From Apodospora peruviana (taxonomy: Eukaryota; Ascomycota; Sordariomycetes; Sordariales; Lasiosphaeriaceae): DNA of 64,000 nucleotides. Position 1 is the stretch's first letter, and each line of letters begins with the position of its first letter. The position numbers and the translations under genes were made by a program. Below are positions 22,023-35,695 of this stretch, in pieces. The stretch spans positions 1,302,001-1,366,000 of the forward strand of contig JAUEDM010000006.1 of assembly GCA_033439685.1 (NCBI GenBank), read 5' to 3'. The notes beneath the pieces were generated by a model, which was not told where the DNA came from, made no database searches, and saw only the letters and a program-made list of their open reading frames with translations.

Positions 22023-25000
22023 GTTGCGAGAGCGGGAATGCGAATGTGAAGATGGATGGTGATGAGCAAAGGTACTCTACATCTGAGCAAAAACCAACAA
22101 GAGATCGATGATCACGGTCGGGAAGGCAGTCCTCTAAATCCTGGTTGACGATCGTCGTCAAGGTCAAGGCCCCCAGAGCAAGGCAGGGTAGAGCTGACCA
22201 AGTTGGAGTGGTTGAGAAGCCATGGCAAGTCCCGTTGCACCCGCGGCGCGGCCAGGGCGAGATACTATAATGCTTCGTTCGTGGTCGTTAGCTAAGTGTG
22301 GCTTGACGTTGGACGCAAGGGGAGCGGTTTACGCAGTATAACGGGATCGGGCAGCACGGTTGGACCGAAACAAAACACTGTGGTGGGAGTCTGGAGGCGT
22401 CTCGGTCTGTTCGGAGGGAGCGGCCACAGCCACCGGCCGCATCCACGTCGAAACGAGGTGTCAACTTTGTCATTGGACCCGGAATAGTGTTCGAGGGAGT
22501 GTACGCCGCCGGCGGAGCAGGGTTGGTGAGATTCGATTGGGTCCGTTGGGACGGCGCCGACGGGAAGGGAATGGGGGATGGGGGCATCATCAGCTTCAGG
22601 ACCCGCCGTGTTGGCACGACAGACTGACATCGTAAAAAAGACTAAATCCAGATGATTTCTGACTCGAACCCGGTCTCTGACTTCGCTCTTGCTGTTCCTC
22701 AATGACGTGCATTAACCGAATGGAGCAAAGCGGCGCCGTCAAGCCGCCGCCACGTCAGGTCTTGACCCTGATCGGCTTGTCATACGCTCGCCAAGATTGG
22801 GGGACAAAGGAGGATTTGCAGTATTACAACGAATGTTTCCTAACTCCGCGCTTCTGGAAGAATAACGCCGTCGTGCTGGCAGCTGCAAATGCGAGCCGCA
22901 GCGGTGGGTGGTGCAGGGTGCTTGCTGTACGGAATACTGCACTGCACTGCACTGCATCTCATACAGTACATCAGTTCTGTACTGTTGGTGCTGGAGGGGT
23001 AAGTACTGGCACTGTGATACCCTGCGTCTGCGTATCCCAGCCCGTTGAAGAGGGTGAGGGTACCCGTACCTTACCTTAATTTCGCACGCCAGATCAGCGA
23101 CCTTGCAGCCTTCAGCCGGGTTCAGTCCCGAGTGTGATATGGGGACCGAAGGGAGGTTTCCTTCCTTCTACCTCGGGGCGACCCGGGTGGATGGGGTGAT
23201 TGGCCATGTGGGATCTTGCTTGATGCGGGCGAACGGCGTCGTCCAAGTCGTGCTACGAAAAAGTGCCACGGGTTGCCAAGCTCTGCAGCCTGGCAAGGCG
23301 TAGGAATGTTCTTTTGTTGGAAGGAGTGGACTTTTTATGTCGAGGCGGATTTCTGGCAGGTCGCTCAGTGGTTTCCACCAATACCGTCCGGGCCTCGGAT
23401 GTTCGTGTTGGCACCTGCCTACAGGTTGAATTTGACTCGGTGGACGCAGCGTACGGAGTACCTTACTTCTGCAGGGTCGGTCTTCCGGTCAGGTCGCGCA
23501 CGGTTCTACCTACCCAGGACCATCTGACCGCCTGGGAAGGGCTTTGCTCTTTCCATATCAAGTTGGGGTCTAAAAGAAGCAGCTACCCCTCGACGAGATT
23601 CTCAGCTACTGCCTTCCAGGTGTCCACCTGCCTGCCTGAGCTGCCTTCACCTAGCTCTGCGTTAGGAAGGGACAAGTCACCGCCGGTGCGGGGTGACTGG
23701 TTCTCCGTCCGGCGACCCTTCCCCGTCGTCAGCCCTAAGTGTGCGACCACTGCTACGTCCCGAAGCCACGAACGGCACCTAGCTATTCTAGGTATTCCAC
23801 TCGCTAAAATCCAATTTTAGCGGTTGACGAGAGCGAACTCCGCAAACTACCTGACACTACCACCACATCAGTGCAGCAACGCCTTATTATCTGAGCAAAT
23901 ATTCTCGTTGGATTGCTCTGCTTCCGGAAAGGTATGACACCTTTATATTCCCTTTCGAGGTATTGACGCGTTTCTCAGGATCGTGCAGATGCAGGGAAAA
24001 AGACGAAATCGGACTCAACTTCTGAATTCTGTCTGACATCATCATCACTTTGCAGCTGGCTGTCCTGTCCGGAGGACGTGGGTTTTTATCTTGACTTCCA
24101 TGCCGCAGAATGAAACCTGGCACTACATTCTGGAAAGGTTACAAAGGTAATTACCTGACGGTACCTTCTCTTGCTTGGTCAGTCGCACACGAGGGCTCAG
24201 CAACTCTCTTCTCATTTAACATCGCCACAACGTATAGAATACGATGTGGAATTCACTCTGCGATCGACCAAGTACTTGGCTCTAGGGATTGATCATGATT
24301 CGATTCGATTCCAAATGGCAGCTGCGAGCCGGCCCGTCCATCGGGATCACCTGCAGTGCTGCACGTTCCTGCCTGTGTGCAAGGTGCTGTTCCCTTTGGG
24401 GAATTGTTGACTGCCATGACGGCCCCAGGCTCACGACGAGATGGAGGCTCTGCGGAATGCTGCGTATGTCGGCCGGAAGCACCAGCATTCAGAGGATGGA
24501 CGTGTGCAACCTGAACTCCAGACACGATATCCTGTGAATGCGAATGTGGGAACATTTTACAGGTCGAGTTGCGAACCTCAACGGCGGGGTTGGGTGATGC
24601 CATACTGGCGTTCTCTTCTGGCGTCTCTGGGCGCCTGGCCTCACGCCGACGGCAGGCGTCTAGTGTCGGCTTGGGCCGGGAGAAGGGAGTTGGCGGCCAC
24701 TAAAACGCCTTGACAACTCCTTGGGGGGTGACACAGAACCGATACAGAGGCACCCCGCCGCATCTTCATGTAGGTCACTTCAATTTTGGGATGAAGATGT
24801 CTTTTGCCCCTTGCATTAGCAGGTACTTTTTTCTTGTCATTTTGTTCTTTTTTCTTCCTTTTGGGCTTCTGTGTTACGGACGTCCAACGGTCGAATGCCC
24901 TACCCATCTTGCCCGATATCCCCCCCCCCTTCCCCGGCCGACCGGCCGGCCGCCGCTTGCTCTGTTTCCTCCGATTTAGGGCACCTATTCTAGTGGACCC

Positions 25001-26679
25001 CACAATTTCCGACGCCTGCCTGCCCTGCCTGCCCTGCCGAGCGAGACCTGCCTGACAGTGAGACAGTCACTATGGGGTCATTGGGGTCAGCCCTGTGACA
25101 TCGGCCGCTGCTAGAGCGCCGTTGAAGCCGACCGAAGCCCCGCGATAATCCGCCAACAAACGAGCCACCAACCGGACTGAGGTGGACATGACAGATGGCC
25201 AACGGTTATATGACGGGAGTTGTTAGTCTGGAAGCTGTAGAAGTCCACTCGGTGGGTGCGTGAGCCCGCCCCTTTCCCGCCGTCCTTGCCGTCCACGACG
25301 AGATGCGTATTCAACGGGATCCTATCGCTCAGTATCGGCAACTTCGGTCGACTTCCATGTTTGTCGTTCAAGTTGTGAGTCAGGGGCACGCACCTACGCA
25401 TCCTGATGGGCATCATGCATGGAAGTTTGACGCGCCATCTGCACGCGTTGCACACCTTCCATTCCCAGATCAGCGGTCAGGGGCAGATTTGCGGGTCTGT
25501 TCTGGAACCGTCTTGCAGGGTTCCACGACAGAAACTGAAATGGGAGTTGAAAGTAAAGCTGCGGCGGCGACACATAACTACTGGGCGCTTAATCGAGACG
25601 GGACTGTTTGTTGGCTCTGTTGAACGTTGGTCGCCCACCGTCTCTTCTTATTTTCCTTATTTTTTTTCTTTCCCCTTCTGCGCATTCAGATTCGTCCCCT
25701 CGTACGAAGCGGCGGTAATTAGCTATCCCGTGCACCCACAGATGCCGAAACACTGATCGGACCCCAGGTTCGCCTCCTCTGGGATATCGTAGGGCTGGAA
25801 ACGCTGCGTTCGCGTACGACTTGACCTGTCAGTGCGCGTGTAGATGTTTCGTTTCCAATTCCCTGCTGACTCAGACGGGAGCAAATGTCGAACGCCAAAG
25901 GAACGCTGCGACCAGTCCATCTATTCCCCCCACCCCACTAACACCCCCCTAAGATGCAGTTCCTGGCGATGGAGGCTGGGTCAACGTGACGCATCGTGGC
26001 TTGTCGTGCAACGTTCGTGAAGGCCAGCCAACTGCTAAGCCCGGCCCTGAGAATATCCCATGTGGCGGTGGTCCGAGTTAGACGTGACAACTGACAAGTA
26101 GGAACTTGACAGGCTGCTGCTGTCATGGTGAAGCTAGTGCGGTCAGGTCAGGCATCCTACTGATTTGGGGATGACAAACCCCTGTCTGTTGGCTACTTTC
26201 GTCTCTCGGCCCCCTTTTCTTCCAGAGTTATTGATGTTGCCTTTTTCGGACAATCGCGAGGCGCATCGCGAGTTTACCGTTCCTCCATATAGCTATCACC
26301 CCCGGCTCTTGGTTCTTCATATTCTGGCTGAGCCCATCTCATCCTCTCGGTTGCTGTCTTTACCCTTGGTCCATGCCATTTCACCTCTTCCATCCCTGTC
26401 ATGACCAAACCACGAGACATCCTAGTGTCCCAAGAATCAACCGAGCATAGATATTATCTACCTTATTTGTTCCTAATCATCCAGGGCAGTGGAGATCTGA
26501 CCGTTTGATCACAAATCACAAATCCCAGGTCTCTGCTTTGGCTTATTTCGTCCACGACCCGATATCTTGTCTCTTTTGTATTACCCGCGCTCCCGCTCTC
26601 CCGCTCTCCACACCCGCCGTCCGGCACTCGGACTCATCACTGATCGATCTCTGGCTTCCGTCCCGTCCCGCCAACAAAC
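22023..26679. other. Gene-poor intergenic region, 4.7 kb
   Basis: I find no convincing gene on either strand. Open frames up to about 185 codons exist but mostly lack proper ATG starts, family motifs and consistent splicing. Small repeats include four ACTGC units at 22938-22957, a C-run near 24921 and CCTGCCTGCC-type repeats near 25015-25040. A B-box-like sequence with a nearby T-run occurs near 22635-22672 but does not fold as a tRNA. Pyrimidine-rich stretches around 26200-26670 are probably the promoter and leader of the next gene. Confidence 0.5.
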
Positions 26680-27780
26680 ATGTACAGAACCAACAACTTC
26701 GGGTGGAAGCTCACCCACGTGCTCTCCATACTCGCACATCTCGGACTCATAGTATCGGCGGGCATTGCCTACATCTATAACATGGCAAAGGACACGCAGG
26801 CGGCAGAAACGAGTAATGTAATCATGGCCGACTCGGTCCCTTGCACACTTGCTATCATGAGAGGCTTGGGCAATTGGGGCTCAATGGACATGCTTCTCCA
26901 CACGCTTCTCGTAAGCTGTATCTCGGTAGTGAGTCTCCAGCTCCACTGTCTTGGCATGTGTTTCGTATCATAATGGCTAACCGTCCTTTTGTGTCATAAA
27001 TAGGGAATATTGGGCCTCATCGTCACCATCGTCCTGTTTTACATTCTGTTGGCCGTGGAACCCACCAAGGTTGCCTTGACAGAAGGAGAGCAGCACTGGC
27101 GGAGGCAGGTTGTCACATTCTTCAGCTGCATATTTAATGTCATTTTGGCGGGTGCCGGGCTCGGACTTGCAGTTGCTTTGGGCATCAAGGTGATGAGCTC
27201 CAAGTCGTTGATTACGCCGCTAGCATGGGCGGCCATTCAAGCGTAAGTCAGCCACTCCCGTCGTTTGTTCCAGGTTTGCCTGCCTTCCCCTTCCCGAACA
27301 TGATGAGCATGATCCGTACCTACCTTCCATACCTTGCCTTACATGCCGCCTGCCCGATGTCTTGCCTCGAGAGAAAAGCCACACCCGCTCTTTCCCTCCC
27401 TGGAGACCCGACAGGACCCCGGAGCCGGCGGTCCACTTTCCGCTTTCCGCTTTCCACATCCCACTCCCTCACTCCATTCCCATTCCCGCACATTGCGACT
27501 GTCCAAGCACTTGCAGTTTTCAACTTCAACGATTGCACCTTTCTTGCTTCCCAGACTCTCGGAATTGCCCAAACTGACCTGCCGCGCGAGCCGCATCGCA
27601 AACTTCCAGGCCCATATGTCTTGTCACGGCTCTTTACGATGCCATCAAGAACCGTCGAGACGGAAAGGACCTCCTTGACTGAGTGTGTGACGGGTGATTT
27701 TCGCCTCTTTCAGACAAAAATTCCGATCCCTTGACTGGAAGTTTCGGCCCAACCTCACCAACAAGCGGATGGATAAGTAA
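26680..27780 (+). CDS. Small multi-helix membrane protein, 183 aa
   Basis: I do not recognise a named family. Exons: 26680-26925, 27004-27242, 27714-27780; phases agree and the product ends in a basic tail (WKFRPNLTNKRMDK). Hydrophobic segments: about residues 12-34 (HVLSILAHLGLIVSAGIAYI), about 70-105 (LLHTLLVSCIS to IVLFYILLAV) and about 118-143 (FFSCIFNVILAGAGLGLAVALGI), with a weaker one near LITPLAWAAIQA, suggesting three or four helices. The loop after the first helix is polar with one Cys. The last intron (471 nt) is far longer than others in the window, so a small exon may have been missed. The coherent three-exon frame and hydropathy favour a real gene. Confidence 0.65.
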
Positions 27781-29952
27781 TGACCGGCCATGCTGCGCGG
27801 TAATACACTTGCAGCAGTCTCTCGTCTTCTTGTCCAATGCATCCGACGATAGGATGGAGGTGGGTGGATGGATATGATGAAGTTGGGACCGGATTGGACC
27901 TTTTGCTTGATGCTTTCCATGTCCTTGTCCTTCTCGTCCCCCCTTCACTCGTCTTTTCGTGTGTCGTCTTCGGGCGTCAAGACCACATCACCGGCTCGAA
28001 TAAGCAACCCGCTCCGATTTCCCCGCTCCTGCTGGTCTGATATCGTGTGGGTAGTGGACGCCGGCTGCGAGGTATTTTGCCAAACAACAAAGGGGGTTCG
28101 TGTTCTGGTCTACTACTAGTGTCCCCGCTGCTGGCGGATGTAAGTAATCTTGGGGGGAGTTGGTCAGGTTGGGTCGAGATCAGGATTCGAGTTGCATGAG
28201 GCCGTCTCAAGACCAAAAAAGATCCGTGCAGAGTGCAGCAAAAATGGTGGCATGTAACGAAGCTTTTGATGAGAAAATGACCTGTCCGGTGCTAGGAGGG
28301 AAGTTGAGGGCACACACATACGACACCACGAGAGGGTGATGATTTATAGACTAGAGTATAGCAATATGGCAAACACGCAATGCGTACATGCCATATCTGA
28401 TGACAGTCTTGCCCTCTGGCCTCCATTCCGGGCATCCACATGTGGTGTGCAGTCCGGCTCGCGTGGGTTGGATCGTGGGAAGGCTTGCAGCTCTGGACTC
28501 GACAAGAAGCATCGTGATAGGACCACTTGGCAGTGCCCAACGTCTGAGTTTGGAGCTTGGTGATGCAGCTGCTCACCCGATGTCCACCTGAAGGCGAGAT
28601 TCCAGACGATTCCCGTCCCATATCATCTTTCTAATTCATCTCATCACGGTCTCTCGAGCCCGACGGCGCCATCCTGTGTCGGTCGAGGATGACATCGGGT
28701 CTTGGAACCGTTATAACCCGGCTTATCTTGCCTGTAATGTGTAGGTTGCAGATACTGTAGCTACCCGAGCTGTCACACCCACCGGTCCTGACACCTGACC
28801 GCCTGTCCTACATTGGACAAAAGGACGGCATGTGCAAATCGGAATCAGACGCAGATTTCGGGAGATCCTTCCGCACACTGCAAACCCCGTCTCCGCAGAC
28901 CGAATGCCCGCCGCTGCTCCCCGCGCTCCCGTCGACCTCTAATTAGCATACTGATTGAGCCATCCCATCCAACGCTCTGGTCCCCCACGTGTCTCTGACA
29001 GCAGCCCGGATCGATGGGTGTGGTGGCTTTGAGAAGGGGTGTACTGCCAATCCAATTTCGGGCAGACGCCCGACAGACACCAATCGGCAGTCCGCGACGT
29101 GACGCTATCTGGGCAGCAGACAGCCAAGTACCGAGCCTACCGAGATATTGATTTTCTTGTACTGCGTATCCCAGCGTTGGGGCGCGTATTTGAGAGAGAT
29201 AAGTGATAAAGTCGGGGAGCCGCAGCTGTCGATCGGTCGATAATTGGGAAGAGGTGTGGGTGAAATCTCGAAAGGGCGGGCCGCCGATGGAAGAATCGGC
29301 CAGCTGGCGAGCCCTGACAGAGGCCTGGCAGGTGCCGAACTCGGTAAGGCGGCGGCCCCCTCGGTCCCTTCCCCACCCCCAGTTGGTACGGGGGGGGTCC
29401 CCCTCTTACAGCTGACCAATCAGAGGGCAGGCCCTGGCCCACGGCCTGCACGGTTCTTCTCGGACAAACTACGCTGTGCCGCAATTGTGCAGCCTCTCGG
29501 TGGCCCGGCAGCTCTCCAGGCCCAATCTTTTTCGAATCTTCAACGCAACACCCGTCCCAGACCGGCATCACTGCATGCGCCACAACTTCATGCGGGTCCT
29601 CCCACCGCTTTTTCGACGAATTGCTGGTGACGCTGCGAGAGGGGAGATGCGGGAGCACTGCTGCGTATAAGGGTTGGAGTCTTACCTCATGCGCGTCGCA
29701 GGCCTTCGCCGACTTTTTAGTCAGGTTTTCTTGCATCCGTATCCGCATCTCCTCCGCTCTCTTTACATCCTGCCCCAGCTCCAGACCTGCTGCTAGCCAG
29801 CGCCGAGCCCTTCAGCAGTCCAGGAGTGTGCAGACGGACGGTCAGAGCTCCTCCTAGCACGGTGCTCGCTGCTCGCTGCCGAGTCCCTGGACTCCCACTC
29901 AGGTCCCCTGAGAACCAGAGCGCGAGCCACCGGCCTAGGCTCTTGCCTCACC
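27781..29952. other. Intergenic region
   Basis: Between the small membrane protein and the Clr5 gene. Pyrimidine-rich leader-like sequence lies before 29950. Overlapping open frames at 29100-29750 on both strands share no motif with any known family and I treat them as chance. Confidence 0.5.
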
Positions 29953-32403
29953 ATGACCATGACCATGACCATGTATCCGCCCGAGAACCGTGCAGCAATA
30001 TCCGCCGTCTCGGGGTCGAGGTCGCCAATTCATTCACAATCACCTTTAGTTCATTCTTATTCGCATCCCCATTCTCAATCTACTACTCGGGCATCAACGT
30101 CCGTCCCCGCGCCCGCTCCACCGGACAGCATTCCCGTCAACAATCATGTTGGTCTTGGTGGTAGTGGCGCCGCCGGCGGCTTGTCGCAGCAGCGCCCGCT
30201 TTCGCCCTCGTCCTCCCTCTCCTCGCTCTCCTCCTCCGCGGCCTCGCGCCCGAGATCGCCGGTGATACCTGGCGTCGTCGCTGTCGCGAACCCAGATGGG
30301 AAATCCCGCATCCTGCAAGGCCCTTCGGCCAAGGACTGGGCACGACATCGCGAGACCATCATCGATCTGTACAGGCAGTATCCGTTGAAGAAAGTAAGCG
30401 AGGTCATGAGGAAGCATCATGGCTTCTCAGCAAGGTATGCTGTTCGAACGTGCCGATCGCTCGATATGACAACATGACAAACACCATGCAGTCTTTGTCA
30501 CAAGTGTGTCTTTTACCCCTCAAACCCTCCCAAGCGGGGACGAGACCAATAGCTGATGCAGTCAGCTCAAGTTCGTGTTCGGGCTTAAAAGGAAGCCCAA
30601 AGGCTGTCGATTCAGTCGAGTGATTTGCTTCGACCTGCTCCCATTCTACCTGGGTCAATCAACACCTTCACTTCGTTCCATTTCGTCTCTTGTTTCCCCT
30701 ATCAAAATCAACTGTCGCTCTTGAGGCTACACCACTCATCCATGGACTCGACTCCCATCACTCCTCTTCTGTCCAAGATGACCCTAACCACCGCCACTGA
30801 CTCCTCTGACAGCAAGCGGATGTACGATAAGCGATTCCGGGAGTGGAACGTCTTCAAGAACGTCAACAGTGATGAAAAGGAACGACTTGTCAGACGTCTA
30901 CCGTCGCCTCCTGTCCCCAAGGCCAACTTGATTGACAAGGACACAATCAGCCAAGAGGACCTCCGCCGAACACTTCGATGTGCCAAAACCATCCAGCAAG
31001 GAATCAGACGAGTCTCGTCGGCCGAGCATTCGTCCCTCGTGACGACTCCCACAGCGCAGCACAGCTACCACCGCCAAAGCCGAGCTGGTAGCCGGGGCGT
31101 GAGCATCTCTGACCTTGTTCAGCGAAACGTCACGCACAAACCGTCCAGCTCCAAAGCTCCCAGTGAGCGAGACACTTCGCCCCAGGCATCCACCGCATCA
31201 CCGGACGTCATGTGCACGACACCCACGTCGAGCTCGGCCTGGTCAGATGAACATCTCGCCGTCCCGTCCAGCGCTTCCAACACGCGGTCAGCGTCGAGCT
31301 CGCCGCAGCCATGTCTTTCCGTCTTCAAAGCCCAGCTTCAGGCACTTGCAGAGTCGCCTCCGCCGTCGATATCCTCGGACGCCAAGACTCGGTCTCTCGA
31401 GATCATCACAATGAGCATTCGAGACTACTACGACTGGCAGCTGCAGAGCATTCCAGAGGGCGTCCTGCCTGATGACTACCTCGGACACCGATCGTCAGAC
31501 GAGTCGATGCAGTACTGGAGCACGGTGAAGAACGCCATCTACTTGATCAAAATATCGGCTGGGTCGATGGACGATGCCAACAACCGCCCGGACTCGCGTG
31601 CCTGGCCTGCGCTCTCCGACGCCGGGGGCATTGCTGCTGCTGCCATGATTACCCAGCCATTTGATTTTCTGCGCAATGTCTTTGCCACACTGTCTCCTGC
31701 CAACACAAGCGCCCGTCCTGAGTTGCGTGCCATCCTCCTGCAGTTCCTGGCCAGCGAAGCGCGCAATAAGCACTCGCCTCACCATCCCATCGCCAGGATC
31801 TGCGAGGAGCTGCAGCGCGACGAGGATTGCCAGGAAGTCTCGCGCCGGGCCTTGCAGTGCATGCTTGACACGTTCAACAGCCGGCTCGGCCGCTCTCGAG
31901 CAGTCACTTTCAAAATCCTCGACTCGCTCGCCACGCTCCTGAGACGCAATGGCGAGTTCGACGCCGCCATGGAGATCGTCGCGGAGCTTCTTACCTCGTG
32001 CCGACAAGTCTTTGGTCATGACTCTGACCAAGCTCGGACGGTTGAGAATGAACTCGCGCACTTCTATATGGTGGCGGACGAGTGTGACCTGGCGCTGGAG
32101 CACTGCATGAATGTGGTCAGGCGGCCGCAAGCCCCAGAGACGCTTCCCGAGACCGAATCTGTCTTTTACCAGGATGGCATCGCGGCTCATACCATGGAAG
32201 ACATTGCCGAGATCCATCAGCGACGAGGAGACGTGGAGCAGTGCATCACATGGCTGGAGCGCGCTGCTTCAATTGGTATGAATGTTTGGGGCCCCAAGTC
32301 GCTTGCTACCAGTCACATTGTGGACAAGATGACCAACCTGCAGCGGCAGTTTGGAAAGGATTTGCTCAGAAGTGCTCAATATTGGGAGGCGGCAATTGTC
32401 TAA
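29953..32403 (+). CDS. Clr5-domain protein with C-terminal TPR-like repeats, 690 aa
   Basis: Fungal protein with an N-terminal Clr5 domain, a helical module named after a fission-yeast silencing factor and common in Pezizomycotina proteins with C-terminal TPR or ankyrin repeats. Exons: 29953-30434 and 30813-32403, joined in phase 2 inside the Clr5 domain; without this join the domain is cut in half. The first 120 residues are Ser/Pro-rich disorder. Clr5 spans about 127-178 (DWARHRETIIDLYRQYP, VSEVMRKHHGF, then KRMYDKRFREWNVFKN). A second disordered stretch follows, then a helical C-terminal half with TPR-like units (NGEFDAAMEIVAELL; CDLALEHCMNVV; RGDVEQCITWLERA). Three ATGs occur in the opening ATGACC repeat, so the exact start is ambiguous by six residues. 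It may be nuclear; function not established. Confidence 0.85.
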
Positions 32404-35400
32404 AGGACGGTTTCCTTGTTTTGTTTCTTTTGACACGGCAGATCTTGCTAACCTATCTCGGTTCTGATTCGGTTTCTTGTGTAAACCAATTCCCTGGTAA
32501 ATTACTTTTCTTGCCAGATGGTCAGTCAGTCTCCTTGTCTTGATTCCGAGTGTTGCTATTTATTTGGGTTTCATTATTCCCCCGATAGTTATTTTGGATA
32601 GGTGGTCTAGTTATTCTAGTTAGCATCCTTCACCAGCAGCACCGAACCATGGGTTGTCTGGAAATCTCATATAGCGGCGTTCTCTTTTTGGGGTTATTAC
32701 GATAGGCGAGATATACGTTTGATTAGATGGGCGACATAGTACTATTCTTAATGTTATTCCTTTGAACGGCGGCGTATCTGGGTCCTTCTTTGCACTGCCC
32801 TTCGTGTTCCATGTGTTCAAGCAAGCGTGACTGTCAGCTTCCCCTTCCTGATCAAACAAGGGGCGATTGTTTGTCATCACAAATCCGACCACTCATAGTG
32901 ACCAGAGAACGATCCTTCGTCCCATTTGAAAGGTCCTTCCTCTGGGCACTCCCTACGTACCTACTTAGATGGGTGGGCCGGACAGGAGGCAAGCAAGCAG
33001 ACAGTCATGGTCCATTCTTTTCTTCGAGAGGGCGCCACCCCCAGATTCCGGCCCCCATCACAAATTTATCCGAATGTTCTTCTCTGGTCTGTCGTAGTGT
33101 AGGGTTCCAGTAGTGCGTGATATTTCTGTACCTTGTGTGCATGCCATGCGCCACCACCACCACCACCAGCGCCTCATCGGGTTGAATCTCGCATAATTAC
33201 CCCATACAAGCAAGTGTGAGTGTCACAATGCCGTGCCCAATAACAGTTGGCTTAAGCCATTCAGTCACTCGGCCAGTTTGAGCTAACTACCTTAATTTTT
33301 GGCGCGAACCCGGGATTGGGTTGGTTTGACAACAATCCTTCCCAAGTTCCCAGACTTAATTAGACGATTGCACCGCCCGTTTTATTTTCTTCCTTTCGCT
33401 GCATGGGCCCTTTCTAACTTGAACTAACACGCCTAGGGTAGCCCTACCGACCTTTGGAACTTAACAGAGCATTGGAACACATAACAGACAACTCGCGGGA
33501 GATAGTGCCCCGTGGGGCAGAGCGAGCCGGCCAGCGGACCTGCTGGTGGCCGACTGGCAGGCAGGAAGGCTTGGTTATCAGGAAAACCGGGGTTATGATC
33601 CTTCCAGAAATCTGTTGTCAGCTTCCCTTTCCCATTCAAGTTCCCTTCCCGCACCCCCGCTTCCTTTTAGTATGGCCCTGGGAGGACGAAGATAGGTGAG
33701 AGGAAAGAAGGAAACACACATCAACCCCCCACGAAAACAACTGAAACCTGGAACGTAAGAGACCCGGCATGCACGTACGCATATCCGCAAATCTCACCAG
33801 CAGCGACTTGTGCAGGCTACCCAACTGGTCCTGTCAGTCAGTGCGATACAAACCAAGTGCTGTGCATGTTGGCTTGCTGACGGGCTTGAAGGAATACACT
33901 AGGAACGGGTATTCATCCCGCACCGTTCTTCGGGGAAGGAGTTCCCGGCAGTCTGGCAGTCATCATCATCAATCTGGATTGGATCCCAGAAGCTTGTCTG
34001 TCTTGAGCCCACGGTCACGGGTGTGGCGTAGCCGGCGGGCGGCACTGCTGGTGCTGGCAGGCACTTATGAAACATGTGTCTAGAACCGGTCTAGCTTACT
34101 TTATCTTTTTTTCTTTTTCTTTTTCTTTTTCTTTTTCTTTTTCTTTTTCTTTTTCTTTTTCTTTTTCTTTTTGTGGTGCCGGGATGGGAGGAGACCAAAT
34201 AAGTTTCTGTTGACGTGTCTATCAGGAGTAATTATATATTTTGTATTAGTGTGTAAACGGGGATAAGTATTGTTAGAATAGATGAGGAACTGAGTGTTGT
34301 TGTACCAAGCCGTTTTGCTGACATAGCTGAGACTATCAAAAAGGATGGTTCGAGTTGGAGTGTTTGAGCCTCATATGCATTGAAATACAGCTTGAGGCAA
34401 CTAAATATAGTACTTTGTCGTTTGTCATACATGTAGCGTATCGAAGGCAGACAGAAGTAACTGATTTGGAACCTGGTGGCACTTCCTTACAATGAGCTGG
34501 AAAGGAGACACAAGGACGGTGATAAAGAATGTGATTGCTGCCTAAGGTAGGGAGGTACTTGCCTAGGTACTGTGTTCAAAACCGAGGGGGGCTGGTAGGT
34601 AGGTAGTACAAACGTCGGTCTGTTGTCAAGTGGCTGAAACAAATGTTTGTTGTTCCACGATCAAGTGCGAGTTGACAGGACTAACATAGAACTGGTCTGT
34701 CTCACCTCCACTCTCTACTCCTGATAAATCTACGACGCTATCTTAGGCACCCGAAACACGCTCAGCTGGAATAGGTCCCTAGGTAGATATGAGCTGTCTC
34801 GTCGAAAGGGGGTTGGGCCGGCTGGTGCTCAGAGCCTCAGACAAAACCACTGCATACCTATCCAAGACCCTTGGCCGTGATAGATACAAGGGTAGCAGCA
34901 AACCTTGAGTAGCTTTCTTAACACGTCATAGATACCGTGCATGCATGAATAGCAGGCCGGGCGATTCAAGTACGCTCTGTACGCGTTAGGTATGTAACTG
35001 CAGTTTACTAAATCCCACCGCAGATGCGTGATAAGAAAGACCAGTAGACTCTCTCCATAGTTGGCTAATTCTTTCTTACCGACGGCCGGCCGTTGAATTA
35101 CTCCCCGAGATCTTCTCTCCCCCTTATCGTTTCGTACCCTGACCTTTTTCCGGTTTCAATACGGTGATAGTATGGCCGAGGCTAAAGAGTGGCGATTACT
35201 CATCAATACGAAAGTTTTACGCTTGTCCTTCAACCAATTAATGGGTTTGAAGTCCGAGATAAACAACCCTACCAGGTAATTAGGGCCGCCACTAAGTTCT
35301 CACCACCCCGTACCCCGTATGGATTACTCCGTTACCCGTGTAGGTACCCTGTCAGTGGGCTCGGTCGGTTCGGTCGGTCGGTCAGTAAGAACTGGCTGCC

Positions 35401-35695
35401 GGTCCTCGATAACCAGAGGTTTAACGCCGAAACGACCTCGGATGATGGATGATGCAGTCAGACGCTCGCTTGTCTCCATCAGGGGCAGGCCAGGATCCTT
35501 TTCCCCATCCAGTCCACAACAGGCCAAACATGCAGTACCCATCAGAATCCTGCCCATGGTGTGCGTGCGGGAATAACGCCGGACACGTTGACGGCAGGTA
35601 GATGCACAGTCAGATCCGGACCATTCGGCCGTCGTGTTCAATGTTGTTGTCCAAGCTAAGTTCTGACTCCATGCCAACTCCCTAGAAGAATAACC
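32404..35695. other. Gene-poor intergenic region, 3.3 kb
   Basis: No gene supported. It holds a CCA run (33150-33169), a long CTTTTT repeat (listed separately) and several AGGTAGGTACC-like motifs around 34545-34610 and 34770-34790. It is AT-rich from about 34200 to 34450. Confidence 0.5.
34105..34172. repeat. (CTTTTT)n hexanucleotide microsatellite
   Basis: About eleven CTTTTT units, strand-asymmetric pyrimidine tract, in intergenic DNA. Confidence 0.95.

Noticed and set aside
22635..22672. Possible tRNA: B-box-like GGTTCGAGTC on the minus strand followed by a T6 run
   Set aside because: The T arm has no paired stem and no matching acceptor stem or cloverleaf could be built upstream.
23263..23820. 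185-codon plus-strand frame in the gene-poor region
   Set aside because: Starts without an ATG, has no recognisable motif and no splice-supported extension.
29137..29748. 203-codon minus-strand frame upstream of the Clr5 gene
   Set aside because: No family motif, opposite strand also open, sits in the presumed Clr5 promoter/leader.
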